A stretch of 10,802 nt of DNA from Candidatus Hermodarchaeota archaeon (GTDB lineage: Archaea; Asgardarchaeota; Hermodarchaeia; Hermodarchaeales; Hermodarchaeaceae): positions 1 to 10,802 of the forward strand of contig JAEOSV010000070.1 of the NCBI GenBank assembly GCA_016840185.1. Direction: 5' to 3'. A model generated the notes under the pieces. That model was not told the origin of the DNA, searched no databases, and saw nothing but the letters and a program-made list of their open reading frames with translations. Shown one piece after another: positions 1 through 7,483 of this stretch; the first letter of the stretch is position 1, and every line of letters begins with the position of its first letter. The translations under genes were made by a program, and so were the position numbers.

Positions 1-98
1 AAGGAAATTTCTTCAAGGATTTTCGCCCGACCAATCTTTACTGAAGTCTGGTCAAACTCGATAATCTTCGGAGCTTTCTCTTTTGTTCCCATAATCAT
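1..98 (-). CDS. ABC transporter ATP-binding protein, N-terminal fragment (runs off window)
   Basis: Only the first 32 codons are present. They read MIMGTKEKAPKIIEFD, then a stretch ending in KILEEIS. The pattern I-E-F-(D/N)-x-(T/V)-S-V-(K)-x-G-x-x-x-I-L-E-x-I-S is the usual first beta-strand region of ABC nucleotide-binding domains, just before the A-loop and Walker A. No Walker motif is visible because the window ends, so the family call is inference. The ATG at 98-96 overlaps the stop of the upstream protease-like gene as ATGA, which implies the same operon and translational coupling. A second in-frame ATG at 92-90 has GGTG seven bases upstream and is an equally plausible start. It would be the second ATPase of this export operon. 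Confidence 0.6.
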   Translation of the reverse strand, partial: MIMGTKEKAPKIIEFDQTSVKIGRAKILEEIS

Positions 99-3000
99 AC
101 ACCCGAGTCCTTAGCTAGCTCCCGAAGTCGTTTGAGCATATTCTCTAACCTGTTGGCCGGTTCACCGGAAGTAATCCGCAGTTTTTCAATACGGTCCATA
201 CGGCGATCAGTGAGGGTCCACTCCATTTCACGAATCAACGCATGAGTAGTATTCAACGTATTCTCGATATTCTGAATTGTTTGTTCATCCAATACGGGCG
301 TTCGCATTCGTCGCCTTCGACGATACTGGTTCGTAAAGTAAGTTCCAATAATTAGAATCGTTAAAAGCATGACTAGAAAGATTTGGATTACCATAAACGT
401 TAGAAAATCCGGTTCAGTTGGTGGAGGCGGTTCCACTGGTGGAGGCACATAATAGAAATGCATGAAGATCGAGGTGCTGGCATACTCGCCTGGTGTGGTG
501 AAGGCAATGACTGAGAAGGTTTGCACCGTCTCTATCCCAGTATCTAACCCTGTCCAATTTGCGAAGAGAAAGCTTCCATACCGACCCTCCGTCACTTCAA
601 ACGCAATAAAGAACATTTGTGTTCGATTTGGAAAAACATAGATGATGAACATACCAAGTCCCTCAACACCTCCTCCAAGGTCACCATACGCATCAATTAC
701 AAATCCCGCATCATTTCCAATATAAAACCTTGAATTAGTTCCACCAGTGGTTCGGATCGTCAATGTTAAGGTTTTTCGAAAGAGATTCTGAATAGTCTGA
801 TTGACAAATCTTAGATTGTCCAAAGACTGAATGTACGAATTCGAAAAAAGGGTGGAGCACCCAATGACAAAGAGTTCTTTGTTATCCTCAGTCAAATAGA
901 TTCCAAATTCAGTACCGTTAACCCATGCGAAGGTCTGAGCAGTTCCTGTCGTAGTTAACACTGTTCCATCGACAGTAGTGATAATGTTCACTCCCGAGGT
1001 AAAGGGGGTCGAGGGATGCAATTCAGTAGTATTCAACCCAGTGACTTTCCCGCCCACTTGAATACTCTGGTTCCATAGTAATTGGTTCAATGCGGTATGA
1101 TTTGATGAATCGGGATGATCGACTAAAATCAACACCTTGAATCCTGATTCAATGAATTCGGAAATTGCTAATGTTTCGTTCGGAGTAAATCCTTTCTCGG
1201 GATCACAAATGATGAGCCCGTCAAACAACTGGAGAACCGTTGAGTTGATTTCAGAAATCAAGGGAATATCCGCAAGATTCAACTGGGCATCAGCAAATAA
1301 TTCTCGAAGTCGAGAATAGCCAGTTAAAATAGTGTCACCGATTTCGTCAAAGAGTGATAATATTTCGGTGAAATCTAAATCCGAAAAATCAAGATCTTCG
1401 AGATTGGAAAAATCCAGACCTTGGTTATGAATCGAGTCAAAGAGAATTACTGCTTTAGGATAAGTTACTTCGATAATGAATGGTTGGGTGAATTGCCATC
1501 CATCAGAAGCCGTTAGAACAAGATTTCCGTAATAGGGTCCTGCTTCGATAAATGTGGGGATGAAGAAGATAATTTGAAATTGTGTACCCACAATGATGTT
1601 GGTTATACTATCGGGAGCAACATCGGGTGGGTTATCCCACTGTGTAATATTTCGGTCAATTGGGAAATCGAAGGTGTTATCAAAGTAATTTTCGATGGCA
1701 ATGGTAAGTGAGTTGATTGGGGTTGTGGTGAGAAGGGTGAAGTTGTAGATGGCATAATCATTGGGGAATCGAAGTGTCATGGGACCATACGGAAGATATG
1801 TGGGAATCAGCATCCGCATTTGGGGAGGGGTACTAATGAATACGTCTCGATAGGCCAGATTATCAAGGGGATAGAGATCTTGGGGGATTGTAGGAAGGAT
1901 GAGGTCGAAATCAATGGTGGGTGCAACAAGCCATCCTGCAAAATAGATGTCTGCAACTTCGGGATTCCATTCTACAACGAGTTTCTGGAACTGAAAGGGT
2001 TCAAAGACACCAAGTTGGAAGTAGCGAGCAAAGATTGCGCCTCCTTGGGGTTGAGATCGGTTGGTGAAATAGGCTGCGATGGAATCAATTCCGGCATCGC
2101 CGATATTGAGCACAATGACGGAGGTCTGATATGTTGAATTAGTTGTTCCTGTCCTAGCCAAATCAATTTGAATCATACATAGGTCAGTCAGTGGAAAAGC
2201 AACTGTAGCGAATTCCGTTTGGTTAATCCCATGAACGAGTGCAGTGAAATTACGACCAAATCCCAACGTCATTGACACATTGAAAGAATTTGCCCCCGCT
2301 GAGAGATTTCCAAGACGCCATTGAGTTACTAAACCCACACCTTCATCGCTTGCATAGTTTGGTGATTCAGTTAGTGACTCATTTTGAAGCTCGTCACCAA
2401 CTTCTTCGAATGAGCCTACACTAAAACTTGTAAATGGGGTTGAAGCATTGACACCAATATACTGGTCAACGCGGGTCGTCTCATTGATTGGTAATACATC
2501 ACCATGAACATGAAAGAGATTAGAGGTGGTGTTGAAAAATCCCTGTTGAATGGAGGTTTCATTCGCTCCGCTAAACAAGTCGAAGTTCCATTGACTATAC
2601 AATCGTATATCCGTCACGTTTTCAGAGCCAATATTGAGAAAAACGAAGGAGAGACGAAACGCGTTCGAGGAAGGGCCAGAGGTTACCTGCCATGATTCAA
2701 TACGGGGAATGATAAGCAAGTCACCATAGGACAGTATTCCTGTCGCTCGAACATATTCTCCAAACGGAAGTCCTGTCCAATGAAATTCTTGCTCAACATC
2801 AAGAAACGCAAAAGGAATTGGACTACCATCGCCAACAGCGAGATGAAACATCCCAAAGAGCATATGAAACAAGGATATATTGGTAGCAGTACTTGTTACA
2901 AGGGCCCCGATTGTTGTCGAATAACCGCTCATTAACAAGGTTACGTTTTCTTCCGTTGACTCGCTAATTAACATCCCATAATAGGGTAAACCAATACCAA

Positions 3001-4486
3001 TACTCCGGGCACGATAATCTGATGGGAACGGGTTATGCAGAACAGAGAGCTCGCCATACGCTCGAGTTGTATTGAGAAGACCGGCGCCCTCAATATTCGG
3101 TTCTGATGTGACGGGTATTGCTCCTCGGCGCATTCCGATTGAGAGGGCTTCAGGGGTGGCAAATCGGCTTCCCTGTAGGAGGAGGCAGGCCGCTCCTGCA
3201 GTGATTGCTGCAGATGCTGCTGTTGTACTTGCCTGTGTATAGTTTTCGTCGATGGGTGTTCCGAAAATTCCACCTCCGATGAAGTCGATATCTTCTGGAG
3301 AGATGTCAATGGAAATATTTCCAATATCAGTTGGGAAAATATTGTAGAGGGATGATGAGATAATGTCGACACCGGGTGCAATCAGATCTGGTTTGGTTCG
3401 GAAATCGAAGGTCGGTCCGCGACTACTGAAATCAGGTATTTGCCCTGTTGCGCTATCATAGGCTCCCACGGTCAGGGCGGCTAAGGATTCTCCAGGCGAC
3501 ATGATTGTCAAATGGTTTGGACCTCGATCTCCTGCGGCGCAAATAACTAAAACACCTCGCTCAGTTGCACTCATCACAGCTTCAGATAATGGATCGCCTG
3601 GCATTCCCAACGTTGAGAAGGGAAGTAGAATAATATCCGCACCATTAGTTACGCTCCATTCGATTCCGCGAATAATCCACGAAGAATACCCCGTTCCGTC
3701 ACCTAAAAGCACCTTGGCACTCATGAGCTGTGCTACCGGGGCAATACCTGTATAGTTCCCATTAGATGCTGATCCTGTTCCAGCCACTAGACCTGCACAG
3801 TAAGTTCCGTGGCCATTCAAATCAAAAGGAAAGGGATCTCCTTCCGCAAAGGATACCTGTGCCAATACTTTGGGGTCATAGGTAGTTTCATTGTCATCCA
3901 TATCATCGAGATCAGAGTGGGTAGTATCAATTCCTGTGTCTAAGATGGCTACTGTAGTATGAGATCCGTTCAGTCCCAGTGTGTATAGGGGATTCGCATT
4001 AATTGTGTCTCTTGGATGGAGATATCCATTGGGTGGTAAAGGATTATTGGAATCTGAGTCCAAGGAAATGTCTAATTGGAAACCAATGTCGGTCCAAAGC
4101 TTTTGGATATGGGGGAGACCAGCGATATCGTTGAGTTCGCCAACTGTAGTATGTAATGAAATAGCATGAATCAACTGATGATAGGCTTTGATTTTTGTCA
4201 TTGTTGCAGTCTGAAGGATGGCTCGTTGAGCAGCCTTCCAATCTGAATTGTCTGACAAACTAGCAATGACATCGACTGGAAGCTCCGGGTCTTCAGAGGA
4301 GGAAATAAGTTGAATGAGTGGTCCTGAGAGTTTTGATGCAGGTGTCAACGGTTCGGGATTTCCGTTGAGGTTCATCACTGATAGTTGACTAGCTGAAAAT
4401 AATATCGTCAGTAGGAACATGGAGATGAGTAACATTCCTGACAGTGAAACCGCGGTACTTCGTTTCGGCTGCTTAGGTTGTTCCAC
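95..4486 (-). CDS. Membrane-anchored subtilisin-like (S8) protein, probable pseudoprotease, with C-terminal GIFT/GldG-like domain
   Basis: This is a 1463-residue extracytoplasmic protein. A basic N-terminus and hydrophobic segment (about 13-35) form a signal peptide or anchor. Residues about 86-140 resemble an I9 propeptide. The S8 domain spans about 165-475. It has ILDTGID with Asp183 and NGHGT with His226. The oxyanion motif reads AAGDRGP, with Asp320 where Asn is usual, and the serine motif reads ASTTAASAAITAG, with Ala423 or Thr422 where Ser is expected. Beta-rich repeats follow (480-1005). A GIFT/DUF4350-like domain covers 1011-1240, and another beta region 1241-1345. A proline-rich linker precedes one membrane helix (1361-1383), RRRRRMR and an 80-residue cytoplasmic helical tail. 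About 31 N-x-S/T sequons lie outside. The GTG start is supported by GGAGGTG at 4502-4496, nine bases away. Its neighbours suggest an ABC exporter accessory subunit. The order resembles eukaryotic site-1 protease, which is inference. Protease activity is doubtful. Confidence 0.85.
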   Translation of the reverse strand: MEQPKQPKRSTAVSLSGMLLISMFLLTILFSASQLSVMNLNGNPEPLTPASKLSGPLIQLISSSEDPELPVDVIASLSDNSDWKAAQRAILQTATMTKIKAYHQLIHAISLHTTVGELNDIAGLPHIQKLWTDIGFQLDISLDSDSNNPLPPNGYLHPRDTINANPLYTLGLNGSHTTVAILDTGIDTTHSDLDDMDDNETTYDPKVLAQVSFAEGDPFPFDLNGHGTYCAGLVAGTGSASNGNYTGIAPVAQLMSAKVLLGDGTGYSSWIIRGIEWSVTNGADIILLPFSTLGMPGDPLSEAVMSATERGVLVICAAGDRGPNHLTIMSPGESLAALTVGAYDSATGQIPDFSSRGPTFDFRTKPDLIAPGVDIISSSLYNIFPTDIGNISIDISPEDIDFIGGGIFGTPIDENYTQASTTAASAAITAGAACLLLQGSRFATPEALSIGMRRGAIPVTSEPNIEGAGLLNTTRAYGELSVLHNPFPSDYRARSIGIGLPYYGMLISESTEENVTLLMSGYSTTIGALVTSTATNISLFHMLFGMFHLAVGDGSPIPFAFLDVEQEFHWTGLPFGEYVRATGILSYGDLLIIPRIESWQVTSGPSSNAFRLSFVFLNIGSENVTDIRLYSQWNFDLFSGANETSIQQGFFNTTSNLFHVHGDVLPINETTRVDQYIGVNASTPFTSFSVGSFEEVGDELQNESLTESPNYASDEGVGLVTQWRLGNLSAGANSFNVSMTLGFGRNFTALVHGINQTEFATVAFPLTDLCMIQIDLARTGTTNSTYQTSVIVLNIGDAGIDSIAAYFTNRSQPQGGAIFARYFQLGVFEPFQFQKLVVEWNPEVADIYFAGWLVAPTIDFDLILPTIPQDLYPLDNLAYRDVFISTPPQMRMLIPTYLPYGPMTLRFPNDYAIYNFTLLTTTPINSLTIAIENYFDNTFDFPIDRNITQWDNPPDVAPDSITNIIVGTQFQIIFFIPTFIEAGPYYGNLVLTASDGWQFTQPFIIEVTYPKAVILFDSIHNQGLDFSNLEDLDFSDLDFTEILSLFDEIGDTILTGYSRLRELFADAQLNLADIPLISEINSTVLQLFDGLIICDPEKGFTPNETLAISEFIESGFKVLILVDHPDSSNHTALNQLLWNQSIQVGGKVTGLNTTELHPSTPFTSGVNIITTVDGTVLTTTGTAQTFAWVNGTEFGIYLTEDNKELFVIGCSTLFSNSYIQSLDNLRFVNQTIQNLFRKTLTLTIRTTGGTNSRFYIGNDAGFVIDAYGDLGGGVEGLGMFIIYVFPNRTQMFFIAFEVTEGRYGSFLFANWTGLDTGIETVQTFSVIAFTTPGEYASTSIFMHFYYVPPPVEPPPPTEPDFLTFMVIQIFLVMLLTILIIGTYFTNQYRRRRRMRTPVLDEQTIQNIENTLNTTHALIREMEWTLTDRRMDRIEKLRITSGEPANRLENMLKRLRELAKDSGV

Positions 4487-4492
4487 TCTTAG

Positions 4493-6148
4493 CTACACCT
4501 CCAATTGTCGTCCTGTGATGAGAATGAAATAATCAGTCATGTCAACACCCATTTTGGGTTTGACGGTTTTGATTTGGATATCCTGGGATTGAAGGGCACG
4601 TACAACACGCTCTGACATTTCGATCAGGGGAACTTCACTGAAAATTTTGATGAGCTCACCCCTTTCTAAAACATGAATTATGCCTGTGACGTCGTGAAGT
4701 AGGGATGCTATACCTGGTCGTGGCTGCTGGAGGATAATTCCTACGGCGTACCCTTTACCTGGAAGCGAGGCCTTGAGTTCAGCTGGGCTTCCATAAGCAA
4801 CAAGGCTGCGTTCTCGCATAAATACGCCTACGGTGTCGCAGTATTCACCTTCTCCGGGGTAATGTGTTACTACAATCATACTGGTTCCATATTCTTGGTT
4901 CAAATAATCCAAATAGTCCCAGAGCTCACTTCGCATATCGGGGTCGAGCCCAGATGTCGGTTCATCTAGAATTAATAGTTGTGGTCGGTGAACCATCGAA
5001 ATGGAAATCGACGCCCGACGCTTTTCACCTCCAGAAAGAGTCTTAACAGTTTGATTGCCCTTTTCAAAAATCCCCATTTCTCGTAGCAAGACTTTCCCTC
5101 GGCGAACAAGCTCACGCTCTGGAATACCATACTGCTTCCCGAACTCGATGATGTTTTCTAGTGGTGAAAAATTCTGATACATATATCCTAAATCTTGGGG
5201 CACAAAACCAAAAATTGGTTTTACCTGTTTTCTCTGCGTGGACTTGATACCTCCAATAACCACTCGACCTCGTGTTGGAATGATGTCACCAATAAGCGCC
5301 CGGAGTGTTGTGGATTTTCCTGAACCAGATTCTCCGATGATTCCCATGATTTTTCCGCTGGGGAGTTTGAATGACACATCACGAATTATGTCAAAGTTAT
5401 TATCGACAGTGACGGTAAGATTTTCGGCAACGATGACGTTTTCCACTTTCCCTCGTGTCCGTGCATAAGCAGGTGTAAAAAGCATTTTATGAGCAAGAAC
5501 ATCTGGAACAATACTAATTAATTCCCGCATGATTTCTGGGGCGGTTTCGCGACCCCCAATCGTTAACACCTGAGCTGAACTCTCAGTAACTCGAGAAGTT
5601 GGTGTTGTCCGCAATTCAAGGAGTCCAACCCTTAGACGCTCCATTCGTGCGTTTGTCACAATTCCTTTGATATTCATCTCCTGCCCTTCTTTATTGATGC
5701 CCCAGATTTGCGCATCAACTTCTGTGTAAGCAAGGAGTTCTTGAACCCGTTTAACGGCTTGATCAATTTCTTCCCCGTCAAAATAGAATTCATCATGGAT
5801 GTTTCGACGGAGCCAATTCATCATAACCAGTTGTTTAGCGGCAATTTCCTCTCTTTCGGTCTTATCTGATCCAATTGTTAAAACGGCTCCAACAAATCGT
5901 TCAGATCCATTAATCACTGAATTTACGAGTAATGCAATTCTGCGTCGCCGACGACGTACAACGTTAAGCACTCGACCTTCAACCGCAATCTCCTCATTGG
6001 TTTGCCGCAATTTTCCGGTAATCTGAGCATGGATTTCTCGGTCGCTTCGTTCCTCAATCCAATCTAAAGCATCATCAAAGCGTGAACCCGCAAAATAGTT
6101 CTTCTCCACGAAGACGGGAATATCGGGTAGTTGTTCCATTCTTTTCAC
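4493..6148 (-). CDS. ABC-2 type exporter ATP-binding protein with duplicated N-terminal domain
   Basis: This 551-residue cytoplasmic ATPase should energise the permease encoded just upstream. The nucleotide-binding domain (about 235-455) is complete and looks active: Walker A GESGSGKST (272-280), Q-loop Gln318, signature LSGGE (371-375), Walker B LLILDEPTSGLD (391-402) and switch His429. A C-terminal extension (about 460-551) is similar in size and position to the DUF4162 tail of DrrA-type drug and lipid exporters. The first 220 residues are unusual: two related units, about 38-110 and 143-214, share AQI-x-G near the start and VLTIG near the end. Such domains are not usual in ABC-2 ATPases, which are mostly 240-330 residues. 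The start may be GTG at 6148 (GAGG nine bases upstream) or ATG at 6139. The stop lies 6 bases before the next gene, and the last codons form that gene's ribosome site. Confidence 0.9.
   Translation of the reverse strand: MKRMEQLPDIPVFVEKNYFAGSRFDDALDWIEERSDREIHAQITGKLRQTNEEIAVEGRVLNVVRRRRRRIALLVNSVINGSERFVGAVLTIGSDKTEREEIAAKQLVMMNWLRRNIHDEFYFDGEEIDQAVKRVQELLAYTEVDAQIWGINKEGQEMNIKGIVTNARMERLRVGLLELRTTPTSRVTESSAQVLTIGGRETAPEIMRELISIVPDVLAHKMLFTPAYARTRGKVENVIVAENLTVTVDNNFDIIRDVSFKLPSGKIMGIIGESGSGKSTTLRALIGDIIPTRGRVVIGGIKSTQRKQVKPIFGFVPQDLGYMYQNFSPLENIIEFGKQYGIPERELVRRGKVLLREMGIFEKGNQTVKTLSGGEKRRASISISMVHRPQLLILDEPTSGLDPDMRSELWDYLDYLNQEYGTSMIVVTHYPGEGEYCDTVGVFMRERSLVAYGSPAELKASLPGKGYAVGIILQQPRPGIASLLHDVTGIIHVLERGELIKIFSEVPLIEMSERVVRALQSQDIQIKTVKPKMGVDMTDYFILITGRQLEV
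4496..4502 (-). promoter_or_regulatory. Shine-Dalgarno site of the S8-like gene, inside the preceding stop region
   Basis: The minus strand reads GGAGGTG, formed by the last two sense codons and the stop of the ATPase gene, nine bases before the GTG at 4486. It is the strongest ribosome-binding site in the window. It decides the start and argues for coupled translation of ATPase and S8-like protein. Confidence 0.75.
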
Positions 6149-6160
6149 ATCCCCTTTCCT

Positions 6161-7282
6161 CTATGCGAGTGTTCGTTTCCTCCATAATACCAAGATAGAC
6201 ATCAAAATACCACCTACAATGAAGATTAGAATCCGAAGTATTTCTTGCCAAGCCGATATCAAGGGAAGGCCCTTAAACGCGGTTTCCTGAATCAGTTGCA
6301 TTCCCAGGTTCATGGGAAGAAATTCTGAAATGATACCCACATCAATGAACATTCCACTGAGAATCATCATAGCCAGAAGTAAAAACAGAAACCCCTGATT
6401 CGCCTGCAGACGGGATGTGGATAAAGATGAAATCACAACACCGGAGACGGATCCTGCCAACGCCATTAGACTTACAATGAATACCAAGGTTAGTAAATCA
6501 GTTCGAAGATTCAACCCAAATCCGATAATCCATAAAACTAGCAATAGGATTCCTTGAATCATACCAATAATTGTGTAAGCAGCCACTTTTCCAAAGATGA
6601 CTTCCACTTTGCTTGTTGGAGTGAGTAACATTCGTCGAAGAGGAATATCACCAACAATCGACTGACAAGAAATCAACGCGATTGCCATGAAGATACAAAA
6701 AACAACAAGAAAAGCTCCAACCTGAACGGCTAGTACATCACCTTCAGGAACAAATTCAACTTGGGGAACAGTGAGAATCTCACTCTGAATCCAACCTAAT
6801 CTTTCACGAAAGAGTAACGACGCTGTGGTAACTGTGATAATGGCTTCCCCTTGACCTCGAAGTTGTGTATTACTTGTATGCACATTAACTATTGCCGGCA
6901 AATTCATAGAAAGTGCGTGCTCAAAACCATCTTCAATAATAACGTACGCATCGATATCATTGAAAAACAATGCTTGATACGCATCAGACGCGTTTTCAAA
7001 CATTGTAACTGTAACTCCATCAAGACCAGCTAGCGTCGCAGTGAAATTCTGGGAAAGATCAAGACCCGGATAAGTATCGGTGGTATCCAAATCTACAACA
7101 CCAAAGAAGAGGGGCACCGTTTCTGCTTGTATGTCATTTTGTTGAATCGCGAGAGCCAGAGTTCCAATGGTCAAAATCGGCAACATGAATACTAGGAGCA
7201 TAGCTGTTCGGTCTTTGATTATCGTTTGTATCTCCTTGCGAGTTAGTGATATGATTCGTCTGAGGGGTTCAATTAAGCTCAT
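6161..7282 (-). CDS. ABC-2 type transport permease
   Basis: This is a membrane permease, 373 residues from the chosen ATG. It has the ABC-2 (type V exporter) layout. A cytoplasmic amphipathic start with LTRKEIQTIIKDR precedes membrane helix 1 (about 27-46). A large extracytoplasmic loop of about 140 residues follows, then five helices (about 186-208, 232-254, 264-288, 297-315, 350-368). Between helices 2 and 3 is the family's conserved segment PLRRMLLTPTSKVEVIFGK. The open frame extends 40 codons upstream to a TTG at 7402. I reject that extension because it has no ribosome site, looks non-homologous, and would cross a perfect inverted repeat. GGGGA nine bases before the ATG at 7282 could serve as ribosome site. 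It is the first gene of the export operon, with the ATPase 12 bases downstream. The substrate is unknown; lipids, drugs or peptides are all possible. Confidence 0.88.
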   Translation of the reverse strand: MSLIEPLRRIISLTRKEIQTIIKDRTAMLLVFMLPILTIGTLALAIQQNDIQAETVPLFFGVVDLDTTDTYPGLDLSQNFTATLAGLDGVTVTMFENASDAYQALFFNDIDAYVIIEDGFEHALSMNLPAIVNVHTSNTQLRGQGEAIITVTTASLLFRERLGWIQSEILTVPQVEFVPEGDVLAVQVGAFLVVFCIFMAIALISCQSIVGDIPLRRMLLTPTSKVEVIFGKVAAYTIIGMIQGILLLVLWIIGFGLNLRTDLLTLVFIVSLMALAGSVSGVVISSLSTSRLQANQGFLFLLLAMMILSGMFIDVGIISEFLPMNLGMQLIQETAFKGLPLISAWQEILRILIFIVGGILMSILVLWRKRTLA

Positions 7283-7284
7283 AG

Positions 7285-7305
7285 TAGTCAATCCCCGATT
7301 GACTA
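7285..7305. repeat. Perfect 9-bp inverted repeat with 3-base loop before the permease start
   Basis: The sequence is TAGTCAATC-CCC-GATTGACTA, ending two bases before the permease ATG on the minus strand. It may be a repressor operator near the transcription start. It may instead be an mRNA hairpin that places the ribosome-binding GGGGA in its loop and stem. It lies in the 201-base gap between divergent genes. Confidence 0.7.
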
Positions 7306-7315
7306 ACGGAAAGCT

Positions 7316-7323
7316 CAATAAAG
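7316..7323 (-). promoter_or_regulatory. Possible weak TATA box of the export operon
   Basis: The minus strand reads CTTTATTG about 35 bases before the permease ATG. Archaeal initiation about 25 bases downstream would fall inside the inverted repeat at 7285-7305. The match to the archaeal TATA consensus is poor, so this is only a candidate. Confidence 0.25.
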
Positions 7324-7483
7324 ATTTTTGGTAAAGACCGTCTTTCTCTCCTGCTTTTTTGGTTCCCAACAATGGACAAGGAGGTGAACCTCTCTTGCCC
7401 AAAGGTTTTTTTGCTATCTATCGAAGGATGACTATAGCGGCATTATTCCTCGGAAATTGCAATAGTGTAGAAGGTTAGAGATA

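Noticed and set aside
246..1037. Repeated 13-mer AGTAGTATTCAAC at 246 and 1025 within the S8-like gene
   Set aside because: Both copies simply encode L-N-T-T segments in otherwise dissimilar domains, so this is best explained by chance codon choice.
1820..2137. Open frames on the plus strand within the S8-like gene, the longest about 105 codons
   Set aside because: They lie antisense to a coherent 1463-residue coding sequence, show no family features and no ribosome site, and are shadows of its codon use.
2968..3381. A 137-codon minus-strand frame inside the S8-like gene
   Set aside because: It is an alternative frame of the S8 domain. The long frame carries the recognisable DTG, HGT and C-terminal features, so no frameshift needs to be assumed.
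7381..7392. Short hairpin GAGGT-GA-ACCTC in the divergent intergenic region
   Set aside because: Five pairs with a two-base loop is too small and common to call an operator or terminator.
7283..7402. A 40-codon N-terminal extension of the permease starting at TTG 7402
   Set aside because: It has no ribosome site, does not look like an ABC-2 N-terminus, and would translate across the perfect inverted repeat just before a good ATG.
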